Source: Streptomyces sp. NBC_00663 (GTDB lineage: Bacteria > Actinomycetota > Actinomycetes > Streptomycetales > Streptomycetaceae). Taken from it: a stretch of DNA of 64,000 bases. The notes under the pieces were generated by a model. It was not told the origin of the DNA. It saw nothing but the letters and a program-made list of their open reading frames with translations, and searched no databases. Each line of letters starts with the position of its first letter. Positions within the stretch are counted from its first letter, which is position 1. Position numbers and translations under genes: made by a program. Shown one piece after another: positions 45,433-54,037 of this stretch. The stretch lies in assembly GCF_036226885.1 (NCBI RefSeq), contig NZ_CP109027.1:1922001-1986000 (forward strand), written 5' to 3'.

Positions 45433-46607
45433 CGGAACTCGACGACCGGCTCGCACTGCTCGCGGGCCAGGCCCATGAGTGGGCCGCCGAACTGCGTACG
45501 CACGCTCTGGAGGTCGACGCCGATCCCTCGGCCGTCCAGCGGCTGACGCACCTCGACACACTGCGGTGGGCCGGGTCCCTGCAAGTACCGCCCGAGTACA
45601 ACCCGCACCCCCTCGTCATCCGCGGTCACCGCTTCCATGTGATGAGCGCGCTCGAACGCGTCGTCTTCGTGGAGGAGGGGGCATGGGGCGACGCCGGTCT
45701 GACACTGGGCGCGCCCGGCGCCCCGATGGCGGGAGTCCTGGTGAACACCCTGGGCTCCGCCGAGCAGAAGGAGTGGTTCTTCAGCCGGGTGCTGGAGCGG
45801 CCGACGTGGACGTTCTTCGCGCTCACCGAACCCGGCCACGGGTCCGACCCGGGGCGGATGGAGACCACGGTCACCGGAGCGTCGCAGGAGGGTCCGATGA
45901 CGCTGACCGGCGCCAAACGGTTCGTGGGCAACGCCGCCCGCGGCGACATCGGGGTGGTCTTCGCCCGCACGGGTCCCGGTCCGCTCGGTCTGGCCGCGGT
46001 CCTCGCGGAATCGGGCACGGCCGGCTTCCGGGCCGAGCCCATCGAGACGACCGGTCTGCGTGGCGCGCAGCTGGGGGCCATCACGCTGGACTCCGTGGAG
46101 ATCCCCGCGGACCGGATGCTCGGGCGGCATCTCAAGCCGGTGCAGCGGGGGATGCGCGGCTGGCTGCGCACCTTCAACGTCGTACGGCCCACGGTGGCCG
46201 CCATCGGGCTGGGCCTGTCGCGTGCCGCGGTGGAGTACGTCCGTACGCACCGGCGCTCGTTGCGCGCGACGGAACGCGATCGGCTGGACGCCATGGAGCG
46301 GCGGATCCGGGCCGTGCGCGCGCTGACCCACCGGGCGGCCGCCGCCGTGGACCACGACCCCGACCAGGGGCACCTCGCGTCCGCGGCGAAGGTGAGCTCG
46401 GGGCGGATGGCCGAGGAGGTGACGCTCGCGGCCCGTGAGTTCTTCCCCGCCGGAGCACGCCTCGACCACCCGCTGCTGGACAAGCTGATCAGGGATGCCC
46501 GGGGGCTGGAGTTCATGGAGGGCACCCGCGACATCCAGCGGCTCAACCTCTTCAACGCCATGTCCCGTGGCGCCTTCGGCCCGACCGGGGCCGCGGTGTC
46601 ACGGTGA
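45429..46607 (+). CDS. Acyl-CoA (acyl-ACP) dehydrogenase
   Basis: 392 residues. FAD motif TFFALTEPGHGSDPGRMETTV (about 128-146), LTGAKRFVGNAARGDIGVVFARTG, the beta domain RAEPIETTGLRGAQLGAITLDSVEIPADRMLG, and the C-terminal GLEFMEGTRDIQRLNLFNAM, whose Glu is the likely base or FAD contact. It should introduce an alpha,beta double bond into a thioester-bound chain. It partners the preceding truncated subunit. Its 3' end overlaps the convergent alcohol dehydrogenase stop by 9 bp. Confidence 0.88.
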   Translation: MTELDDRLALLAGQAHEWAAELRTHALEVDADPSAVQRLTHLDTLRWAGSLQVPPEYNPHPLVIRGHRFHVMSALERVVFVEEGAWGDAGLTLGAPGAPMAGVLVNTLGSAEQKEWFFSRVLERPTWTFFALTEPGHGSDPGRMETTVTGASQEGPMTLTGAKRFVGNAARGDIGVVFARTGPGPLGLAAVLAESGTAGFRAEPIETTGLRGAQLGAITLDSVEIPADRMLGRHLKPVQRGMRGWLRTFNVVRPTVAAIGLGLSRAAVEYVRTHRRSLRATERDRLDAMERRIRAVRALTHRAAAAVDHDPDQGHLASAAKVSSGRMAEEVTLAAREFFPAGARLDHPLLDKLIRDARGLEFMEGTRDIQRLNLFNAMSRGAFGPTGAAVSR

Positions 46608-47633
46608 CAGGACGACCTTGAGGGCGGCTCGCCCGTCGAAGAGCGCGTAGGCCTCGGCCGCCCGGGACAGCGGCAGCCGGTGCGTCACGACGGCCGACGG
46701 GTCGAGCAGCCCCTGCGTGATCAGGGGCAGCACGTCCTCGCGCAGGGCGATCGGGTCGCCGACCGTGAACCGGAGCGTGAGTTCACGGCCGAATGCGAGC
46801 CCGGTCGGGAAGGGCATGGCGGCGGAGTGGTGCGCTCCGGCGGCCACGACGGTGGACCGGGGGCCCGCCGCCTCCACGGCGGCGCGCAGTGCCGCGTCGG
46901 TGCCCACGGCCTCGATCACCGCCGCGGCTCCCCGCGTCCCGGCGGCTTCCCGCAGCACCGTGCCCAACTCCCCGGGCACGACGGCCTGGAGACCCAGGGA
47001 CTCGGCGGCCGTCCGGCGCTCGGGAGCCGGGTCGCACACGATCACCCGGCCGGCCCCGGCGATCGCCGCGCAGCAGCCCGCCAGCAGGCCGACCGGCCCG
47101 GCTCCCACCACCCCCACCGTGTCGCCGGGTGTGAGCGCCGCCGCCCGCACCGCCGTGTACGCCGTCGTGAGCACGTCCGAGACGAACAGCGCCTGCTCGT
47201 CGGAGACGCCCTCCGGCACGCTTCTGAGCACGACATCGGCGAACGGCACCCGGACGTACTCCGCCTGGCCGCCGGACAACGGCTTGCCGACGACGTCCGC
47301 GTAGCCGAAGAGGGTCGCCTCGGGGCACTGGTAGTGCCAGCCGCGGGCGCACAGCGCGCACCGTCCGCAGGCGACCACATCGGAGGCGAACACCCGCTCC
47401 CCCACCGTCACATGGGCGTCGGGTCCGGCCTCCACGACCACCCCCGCGAACTCATGGCCGAGTACCGTGCCCGGTGCGAAGTCGGGCAACTCGCCCCGGA
47501 AAGGGTGCAGATCGGTCCCGCAGATCCCGGACCTGGTGACGCGGACGACGGCGTCGCGGCGCTCCTCGACCCGAGGCTCGGGAACGTTCGAGACGACGAT
47601 GTCGCCCGGGCCCTGATAGACGACGGCCTTCAT
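46599..47633 (-). CDS. Zinc-dependent alcohol dehydrogenase (MDR family)
   Basis: 344 residues. Catalytic zinc ligands C38, H60, E61 (SGICGTDLH, GHEFAG); structural zinc C89, C92, C95, C103; NAD(P) site VGVVGAGPVGLLAG. MDR enzymes oxidise alcohols or reduce aldehydes; the threonine/sorbitol-dehydrogenase-like sequence fits a polyol or sugar substrate. Last gene of the eight-gene minus-strand operon, coupled (ATGA) to the glycoside-hydrolase-like gene. Confidence 0.92.
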   Translation of the reverse strand: MKAVVYQGPGDIVVSNVPEPRVEERRDAVVRVTRSGICGTDLHPFRGELPDFAPGTVLGHEFAGVVVEAGPDAHVTVGERVFASDVVACGRCALCARGWHYQCPEATLFGYADVVGKPLSGGQAEYVRVPFADVVLRSVPEGVSDEQALFVSDVLTTAYTAVRAAALTPGDTVGVVGAGPVGLLAGCCAAIAGAGRVIVCDPAPERRTAAESLGLQAVVPGELGTVLREAAGTRGAAAVIEAVGTDAALRAAVEAAGPRSTVVAAGAHHSAAMPFPTGLAFGRELTLRFTVGDPIALREDVLPLITQGLLDPSAVVTHRLPLSRAAEAYALFDGRAALKVVLSP

Positions 47634-49462
47634 CGCGGCGCTCCTTCAGCTTCCCCTGGTGCGATCACTGTCCACTCCTTGGCCGCCAGCTCGGTCAACC
47701 GCCCCGGCTCGTCGCCGTGTTCGAGCCGTACCGGGTGCCGGCCGTGGTTGATCAGTACGGTCCGGGGGCCGCCCCGGCCCGTCCCGCTGACGATCTCGAC
47801 GTCCGGCGGGAGGCCGTCGAGGAGCGGTGCCACGCCTGCCCTACGGGCGAGCCGCCGGTGGAACTCCTCCCACGGGGCGCCGGTCAGGGCGCCGGGGCGA
47901 GCGCTCTGCTGCTCCGTCGGCGCGTTGCTGAACAGCACCTTTCCGGCACCGACCCGGTGTTCCAGCAGGGCCGGGGAGTTGTCGGGATAGGTCGCGAGAA
48001 CGCGGGCCGTGGTGGCCCGCAGCGTCGTGGGCCGTACCGTCGCCGTGGTCCAGTCGAGCGGCCAGGTCCCGCCGTCCCAGCGCAGTTCGGACTTGCCGAC
48101 CGGGTCGAGCTCGTAGTCGACGAGTTCGGCGCCGACGAACTCCGGCCCGGGGAAGGCGTGCAGATGGTCGCCGAGCGAGAGGTAGACGGTGCCGCCGCGG
48201 TCCGCGAACGCCGTGAGGCGCTCGATGTCGGTCAGGGTGAGACGGGTCGGTGCGGGACAGACCAGATAGGCCCGCTCCGGCGGTTCCCCGGTGACCAGGT
48301 CGAAGTCCAGGTGTGCCCGCTTCAGCATGAGGTACGCCTGGAAGGTCGCGGGTACGCTGCCCGGCCCGTCCAGGTAGGAGTGTCCCCGGCCGCGGACCCG
48401 TTCGGGCAGGTACAGAAGGGTGGACGCGGGGGCTCGGCGCAGAGCGAGATCGTCGGCGGCCCGGACGACCTTCCGCAAGGTGTGCATCGCGGGCTTCGGA
48501 GTGCCGTCGAGGTGGTGCAGGCCGGCGTGGCGCTCCTGCGGTCGCTCCCGGTAGGGCTCGTCGCGCGAGGCCAGGTCCTGCCAGCACCAGACCAGGGCTC
48601 CGGCGGCTCCGCCCGCCAGGAGTGATGCCGCGGTCGCGCCCAGGTACGCGGCCGCTGTCCGCTCGTCCACTCCGTAGCTGCCGAGTTCGTCGACCATCGC
48701 CGTGCCGTGGGCCGACGCGAACCGGGCGAGGAAGGGCACCAGGTTCGTCGCCTCGTACGACATCGTCGACGGTATCGGTACGGGGGCCCAGGGCGGGAAG
48801 CCGTGCACGCCCACGAGGTCGAGCGCCGCGCCGTTGTCGCTGCCATAGGGTTCCGGGCCGAAGACACCGGAGGCGTCGTCGGCCTGTGTCACGAGGGTGC
48901 CGGGAGCCTCCTGGCGGATGGCGTCGGCGAGGCGGCGCTGCCAGACGGCGACGTCGTCGCGGCTCAGCCTCCGGGCCTCGGCCATGTCGATGTTCCACAG
49001 TTCGTCGCCGAGATCGAGGGCGAGGACGTTGTCGTGGGGACGCACGACACGGGCCACGGCACGGACGTACATCTCCTCGGCCCGCAGGAGTTCGGGGTCC
49101 CGCCACGGGCTGCGGTCGGCGCGCCAGGGCACCTCCAGCAGTTGCCCGTTCATCCAGATGGTCAGCAGCGACAGGACGCAGGCCAGGCCCGCCTCGTCGG
49201 CGGCCGCGACGGCCCACTCGAGTCGGGACAGCGCCTCCTCGTCGACGTCATCGGGGCGCGGCATGAAGTCACGCCAGAACAGGAAGAGCCGTACGGTGTT
49301 CAGACCGTCGGCCGCCATCCGGCGGAAGTCCTCCTTGACGACCTGCGGATTCCACTCCGACCACAGCCGGCAACCCGCCTGCGAGGGGTGGTAGTTCACG
49401 CCCAGCGCGGTGAACGGGGCCCCGTCCCGCAGGACGCGTCCTTGGTGCACGGTGAAGGCCAC
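47630..49462 (-). CDS. Clan GH-A glycoside-hydrolase-like protein (beta-galactosidase/GH5-like)
   Basis: 610 residues from GTG 49462, 5 bp after the aminotransferase stop. TIM-barrel with N-terminal LGVNYHPSQAG, NTVRLFLFWRDFMP, an acid/base-like Glu in LDLGDELWN (Asp where clan GH-A usually has Asn) and a nucleophile-like Glu in AMVDELGSYG. After the barrel comes a glutamine-amidotransferase-like/trimerisation domain (RAYLVCPAPTRLTLTDIERLTAFADRGG) and a C-terminal beta domain. No signal peptide, so it acts in the cytoplasm, perhaps trimming a glycosylated intermediate. Confidence 0.75.
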   Translation of the reverse strand: MAFTVHQGRVLRDGAPFTALGVNYHPSQAGCRLWSEWNPQVVKEDFRRMAADGLNTVRLFLFWRDFMPRPDDVDEEALSRLEWAVAAADEAGLACVLSLLTIWMNGQLLEVPWRADRSPWRDPELLRAEEMYVRAVARVVRPHDNVLALDLGDELWNIDMAEARRLSRDDVAVWQRRLADAIRQEAPGTLVTQADDASGVFGPEPYGSDNGAALDLVGVHGFPPWAPVPIPSTMSYEATNLVPFLARFASAHGTAMVDELGSYGVDERTAAAYLGATAASLLAGGAAGALVWCWQDLASRDEPYRERPQERHAGLHHLDGTPKPAMHTLRKVVRAADDLALRRAPASTLLYLPERVRGRGHSYLDGPGSVPATFQAYLMLKRAHLDFDLVTGEPPERAYLVCPAPTRLTLTDIERLTAFADRGGTVYLSLGDHLHAFPGPEFVGAELVDYELDPVGKSELRWDGGTWPLDWTTATVRPTTLRATTARVLATYPDNSPALLEHRVGAGKVLFSNAPTEQQSARPGALTGAPWEEFHRRLARRAGVAPLLDGLPPDVEIVSGTGRGGPRTVLINHGRHPVRLEHGDEPGRLTELAAKEWTVIAPGEAEGAPR

Positions 49463-49467
49463 GGGGG

Positions 49468-50658
49468 TCAGCTCCGCTCCGCGGCGGGTGCCAGGGCCGC
49501 CGCCAGTTCCTCGGTCACCAGGTCCGCGTCCGTGTCGGACATGCGGCTGTGCAGCGGCAGGGTGAGCAGCCGTTTGGCCACGCTCTCCGTGACCGGCAGG
49601 TGTTCCCGGGGGGAGGCGTCGCGCCGCAGGCCGTCGGGATCGTCCCGGTAGTAGGAGAGCAGGTGGCTGGGCGGGTAGTGCACCGACGTCTGCACCCCGC
49701 GGTCCAACAGCGCGCCGCGCACCGCGGACCGGTCGCTGCCGGGCGGCAGCAGCACGGTCATGAGGTGGTGGGCCAAGTCCTCGGTGCGATCCGCGAAGGG
49801 CACGGTGACTCCGGGCAGAGCGGCGAGCCCTTCGCGGTACCGCCGCACGAGCCGGCCGCGGTGGGCACGGTCGGCCGCGAGACGGGACAGCTGGGCCTGT
49901 CCCAGCGCCGACGAGATCTCGGTGGGCCGGTAGTTGAGGCCCACGCCGAGCACGTCGTAGGGGGTGGTCCCGGGCTTCGTACCGTCCGAGGGGGTGGCTT
50001 CGACGCAGTGCGACCGCAGGCGGCGCACCCGGTCGAGCAGGGCGGGGTCGCGAGCGGTGACCATGCCGCCCTCGCCCGTGGTCATGTTCTTCGTGGCGTG
50101 GAAGCTGAAGCAGCCGATGTCCCCGAAGGTGCCGAGCATCCGCCCGTCCAGCGGGACGAGCGGCGCGTGCGCCACGTCCTCGACGACCGCGATGCCCGCG
50201 GCGCGCGCGATCCGCGTCGTGCGGCGGACCTGGGCCGGGTGGCCGCCGTAGTGCATCACCACGACGGCCTTGGTGCGCTCGCCGATGAGCCGCTCGACCT
50301 CCTCGGGCGCGAGGGTGAGGTCGGTCGGCGACCGTACGTCGGCGAAGACGGGCACACCTCCGTGCAGGGCGACGACCGCCGCGGACGCGACGAAGCTGAG
50401 CGACGGGACGATCACCTCGTCGCCCGCGCGCAGGCCCAGGGCGAGCATCGCGAGGTGGAGCGCGGCCGTGCCGCTGCTCACGGCGACGCATCCGGGTGCC
50501 CCGAGCCGCCGGCCGAACTCGTCCTCGAACTCCCGGGTGACCTCGCCCGCGGTGAGCCATCGGGAGTCGAGTACGTCCCTGACGGCCTCGATCTCCCGCC
50601 GGCCCACGGTGTTGTCCGCGAGCGCGACCCGGACCCGGCCCGAAACCGTATCCGTCAT
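49468..50658 (-). CDS. DegT/DnrJ/EryC1 sugar aminotransferase
   Basis: 396 residues. PLP-dependent aminotransferase acting on keto sugars bound to a nucleotide. GTAALHLAMLALGL, EDVAHAPLVP (Asp161 to the PLP nitrogen) and the PLP lysine K190 in CFSFHATKNMTTGEGG are clear. The genes before it encode nucleotide-sugar dehydrogenase and epimerase/decarboxylase, so the product is probably an amino sugar of the uronic or pentose series. Start overlaps the GT4 stop by 4 bp. Confidence 0.94.
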   Translation of the reverse strand: MTDTVSGRVRVALADNTVGRREIEAVRDVLDSRWLTAGEVTREFEDEFGRRLGAPGCVAVSSGTAALHLAMLALGLRAGDEVIVPSLSFVASAAVVALHGGVPVFADVRSPTDLTLAPEEVERLIGERTKAVVVMHYGGHPAQVRRTTRIARAAGIAVVEDVAHAPLVPLDGRMLGTFGDIGCFSFHATKNMTTGEGGMVTARDPALLDRVRRLRSHCVEATPSDGTKPGTTPYDVLGVGLNYRPTEISSALGQAQLSRLAADRAHRGRLVRRYREGLAALPGVTVPFADRTEDLAHHLMTVLLPPGSDRSAVRGALLDRGVQTSVHYPPSHLLSYYRDDPDGLRRDASPREHLPVTESVAKRLLTLPLHSRMSDTDADLVTEELAAALAPAAERS

Positions 50659-51728
50659 CGGGTTCCTCTCTTCATGTCGATCGCCCCGTCCCCGGCCGGC
50701 AGCCCCGCCTCCACGGCGGCTGCCACGGCATCCCAGGTCATGCCCCGGCGCACCCGGCCCCGGCCCGCGTCGCCGAGCGCCGTCCGTCTCGCGTCGTCGG
50801 TCAGCAGGCCCAGCAGGGCGTCGGCCACGTCGGCGGGGCGTACCGGGGTGACGAGGGCGTCGACTCCGTCGTGGACGACTTCGTGCACGCCGGGGAAGTC
50901 GCCGGTCACCACGGCCTTGCCGCACGCCCATGCCTCGGCGAAGACCAGCGGGAAGACGTCGGCGCTGCTCGGCAGACAGACGATGTCGCAGGCTGCCAGG
51001 GCGTCGTGCTTGGTCTGTTCGTCCAGCAGCCCCACGTCGCGCACCCGTGCGTCGGGGTGGGTACGGATCGCTTCGGCGACCGGGGCCTCGGTGTCGGGTC
51101 CGGCGAACAGGAACACGGTGTCCGGAGCCGTACGCCACACCAGGGGTGCGGCGTCCAGCAGGACACCGCACCCTTTGGTCCGGGTCTTGCGGCCGAGGAA
51201 GAGGACGACGCGGCCGCCCAGTCGGTGGCGCTGCCGGAAGGCCGCCGGCCTCGGGTCTCCCACGAGATCGGGGGCCTGTGGAAGGGGACGTATCCGCTCG
51301 GGGGCCGCTCCGAAGGAGCGGACCGCGTCCGCCTCCGCCGCCGTGAGGGTGTAGAGGGCCCGCGCCGCGCGACAGGCGCTGCGGCCCAGTCCGAGGTCGG
51401 GCCAGAGCCGCGGTTCGGAGGCCGGGGTGAGGACAAAGGGCGCCTCCCACTTGTCGGCGAGCCGCAACGCCGTCGCCACCTGCTCCGGTCGCGCCAGGTC
51501 GTAGGCGTGGACCACGTCCGGGCGCTCCCCCGCCCGGATCACCTCGTCCTCGGTGCGGAACAGGCGATACTCCCGGTGCAGGGTTTCTTCCGGGGCCTCG
51601 GCGTCGGTGAGTACCCGCACCTGGTGCCCGCGCAGGCGCAGTGCCTCGGTGGTGCGCCATCCCATCCGTTCCGCACCCGATGTGCCGCCCTTGCCGTATC
51701 CGCCGAACACCACGAGGAAGCGGCTCAC
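50655..51728 (-). CDS. Glycosyltransferase family 4
   Basis: 357 residues, GT-B fold. N-terminal VVFGGYGKGGTSGAERMGWRTTEAL; C-terminal donor-site features VLFLGRKTRTKG, and the EX7E-type region CLPSSADVFPLVFAEAWACGKAVVTGDFPGVHEVV. Retaining transferase, likely moving the amino sugar made by the neighbours. It overlaps both adjacent genes by 4 bp. Confidence 0.93.
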   Translation of the reverse strand: MSRFLVVFGGYGKGGTSGAERMGWRTTEALRLRGHQVRVLTDAEAPEETLHREYRLFRTEDEVIRAGERPDVVHAYDLARPEQVATALRLADKWEAPFVLTPASEPRLWPDLGLGRSACRAARALYTLTAAEADAVRSFGAAPERIRPLPQAPDLVGDPRPAAFRQRHRLGGRVVLFLGRKTRTKGCGVLLDAAPLVWRTAPDTVFLFAGPDTEAPVAEAIRTHPDARVRDVGLLDEQTKHDALAACDIVCLPSSADVFPLVFAEAWACGKAVVTGDFPGVHEVVHDGVDALVTPVRPADVADALLGLLTDDARRTALGDAGRGRVRRGMTWDAVAAAVEAGLPAGDGAIDMKRGTR

Positions 51729-52711
51729 CGCGAGGCCTCGGGGGACGGGGTGGCGAGGGGGACTCCGTACCAGTCGAGCATCGCCCGGAGCCCCGAGTCC
51801 AGGGCCATCGGCCGCCAGTCCGGCAACAGCCGGCGCAGGGTGGTGAGGTCGGGCAGTCGCCGCGCCGGTGAGTTCTCCGGCGCGTCCCGGACATCGAGTT
51901 CCGGAGGTGCCCCGGCCAGCGCCAGCAGACGCCGGGCGAGCTCGGTCATCGCCAGCTCCTCCTGGTCGTTGCCGATGTTCACCACGAGCGGCGCGTCCGT
52001 GGGCAGCCGCATGAGCCGGACCGTGGCGTCCACCGCGTCGTCCACGTAGCAGAAGGCCCGGGTCTGGTCGCCGCCGTAGACGGTGAAGGGGTGGACCCCC
52101 TTGACGACGCGCTCGATGAACTGGGGGATCACATGGGCGTTGCCCATGCGCGGGCCGTAGATGTTGTAGTACCGCCCGATGCGCACCCGTGTGCTGCTCG
52201 CGCGCTGGAGCAGCATCAGTTCGGCCACGGCCTTGCTGAGCGCGTACGAGGAGCGGGCGGAGTGCGGCCGGGTGAGGACGAACGGCGCGTTCTCCGGGGT
52301 CGGCAGAGGTGCGGCGCCCAGTTGGGCGGCACCGTCCGCGAACTCGCTCGTGGAGCTGAGGAACACGGCTCCGGGGCCTGTCCTGTCACACCAGTCGAGC
52401 AGATGTGTTGCGGCCAGGATGTTGGTCCGCAGGACGTGACCGGGATCCCGGGTGACCTGCTGCACCCCGACCGCCGCGGCCAGGTGGTACACCGCGTCGA
52501 AGTCCCCCGGCAGCAGCCCGTCCGGGATCTGCCGGGTGAGGTCGTGGCGGACGACCTCGACCTCGGCCTCGATGTCGCGCAGCGCGTCGTCCCTGCGTCC
52601 TCGGGAGAAGTCGTCGACCAGAGTGATCCGCGCGCCCTCGGCGAGCAGTCGGCGCGTCAGATGCAGCCCGATGAAGCCCGCACCTCCGGTGATCAGGACG
52701 CGCTCAGCCAC
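51725..52711 (-). CDS. NAD-dependent nucleotide-sugar epimerase/decarboxylase (extended SDR)
   Basis: 328 residues. GGAGFIG NAD site (9-15), Ser/Thr in FLSSTSEF, catalytic Y156-x3-K160 in SSYALSKAVAELM and RIGRYYNIYGPRMGNAHVIPQF. The R-x-x-N-x-Y-G-P-R-M motif is like UDP-glucuronate decarboxylases and epimerases. With the dehydrogenase and aminotransferase it gives the logic UDP-uronate to keto-pentose (or epimer) to amino sugar. Substrate is inferred. Confidence 0.88.
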   Translation of the reverse strand: MAERVLITGGAGFIGLHLTRRLLAEGARITLVDDFSRGRRDDALRDIEAEVEVVRHDLTRQIPDGLLPGDFDAVYHLAAAVGVQQVTRDPGHVLRTNILAATHLLDWCDRTGPGAVFLSSTSEFADGAAQLGAAPLPTPENAPFVLTRPHSARSSYALSKAVAELMLLQRASSTRVRIGRYYNIYGPRMGNAHVIPQFIERVVKGVHPFTVYGGDQTRAFCYVDDAVDATVRLMRLPTDAPLVVNIGNDQEELAMTELARRLLALAGAPPELDVRDAPENSPARRLPDLTTLRRLLPDWRPMALDSGLRAMLDWYGVPLATPSPEASR

Positions 52712-54035
52712 GGCCCAGCCTCAGGTAGGTGAGGCCGGCGAGGTCCGCCAGCTCGTTCTGGAGGAGCCCCCACATGTCGAAGACCACCGGGTCGGGGCGC
52801 ATCTGCTCCAGGAGGTTCTCCGCTCGCAGTGTTCCGTAGTCCGGGTGGTCGGTCAGCACGATCACCGCGTCGGCGTCCCGCAGCCCTTCCGTCAGGTTCA
52901 CGGGCCGGAACCCGATCTCCGCGATCCGGTCACGGCCGACCGTGAAGTCGTGGCCCGCCAGCGTGCCCACCCGTGGGCCCAGTTCCTGGGCGAGCTGGAC
53001 GGCCGCCGATCCGCGGGTGTCGTCCGTCGCGGGCCGGCCCTTGTACGCGATGCCGCACACCAGCACCTTGGTGTCGGCCGAGTCCTTGCCGGCTGCGGCG
53101 AGCGCCTTGGTGACCCGGTCGACGAGCCGGCCGGGCAGGCTCTCGTTGACGGCCCGGGCGGCGGCGACCATGGGCATCTGATGGCCGGTCTCGTGACCGC
53201 TGTGCATCAGCAGGTACGGGTCCTTGACCAGGCAGCTGCCGCCGACGAACCCGGGCCGGCTCAGGTCGGGCCGGGGGTAGCGGAGGTTGGCGGAGGCGAT
53301 GAGTTCGTCCGCGTCGAGTCCGAGCCGTTCCGCGAGGAGCGCCACCTCGTTGCCGAAGCCGTAGATGAGGTCGGTGTGCGCGTTGCAGATCAGCTTGATC
53401 ATCTCTGCGGCCTCGAGGGACGACACCACCACCTGGTCCGTGGCGCAGGTCGCCATGAGCCGCCCGGCGCTGAGCACCGACCGCTCGTCGAGTCCCCCGA
53501 CGATCTGCGGCAGCGAGCGCAGTTCCTCCATGGCCCGGCCCTGGATGGTGCGCTCCGGGCAGAAGGCGAGAAGCGGTTCGCGGACCCGCTTGCGCAGCAG
53601 CGGCAGGACGGTGTTGCGGCAGGTGCCGACGGGCACGGTGCTGCGGACGACGACGAGCGTGCGGTCGGTGACGCGGTCGGCGACCTCCGTGACCGCCGCG
53701 ACGAGGTGCCGCAGGTCGGGCCGCTGGTTGTCCGCGTGTACGGCGGTGCCCACACAGACGACGACGGCGTCCGGGGCCGCGTCGGGCAGGTGCTCCTCGA
53801 CGGTGAGCGCTCCCGGGGGCAGTGCGCGCAGTTGCTCGGGCAGGCCCGGCTCGTGGAACCGGGGTGTGCCGGCTCGCACCGCGGCCCGTACGCCCGGGTC
53901 GGTGTCCACGCCCACCACCCGATGCCCGCCGGCCGCGAGCGACACGGCGAGGGGCAGGCCTATGTACCCGAGCCCGATCACCGCCACATAGCCGGTGGTG
54001 TCCGCGGGTTTCACCGTTGTTCTCGCCTGAGTCAC
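52704..54035 (-). CDS. UDP-glucose/GDP-mannose-type nucleotide-sugar 6-dehydrogenase
   Basis: 443 residues, GTG start. GLGYIGLPLA NAD site, PERTIQGRAMEEL, EAAEMIKLICNAHTDLIYGFGNE, catalytic Cys268 in GFVGGSCLVKDPYLL and DDTRGSAAVQL. The PERTxxGRAM form is seen in the UDP-HexNAc group and GGSC in the GDP-mannose/UDP-glucose group, so the sugar is not certain. It produces a nucleotide-linked uronate for the epimerase. Start lies 2 bp after the AMP-ligase stop; the end overlaps the epimerase by 8 bp. Confidence 0.92.
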   Translation of the reverse strand: MTQARTTVKPADTTGYVAVIGLGYIGLPLAVSLAAGGHRVVGVDTDPGVRAAVRAGTPRFHEPGLPEQLRALPPGALTVEEHLPDAAPDAVVVCVGTAVHADNQRPDLRHLVAAVTEVADRVTDRTLVVVRSTVPVGTCRNTVLPLLRKRVREPLLAFCPERTIQGRAMEELRSLPQIVGGLDERSVLSAGRLMATCATDQVVVSSLEAAEMIKLICNAHTDLIYGFGNEVALLAERLGLDADELIASANLRYPRPDLSRPGFVGGSCLVKDPYLLMHSGHETGHQMPMVAAARAVNESLPGRLVDRVTKALAAAGKDSADTKVLVCGIAYKGRPATDDTRGSAAVQLAQELGPRVGTLAGHDFTVGRDRIAEIGFRPVNLTEGLRDADAVIVLTDHPDYGTLRAENLLEQMRPDPVVFDMWGLLQNELADLAGLTYLRLGRG

Positions 54036-54037
54036 TG

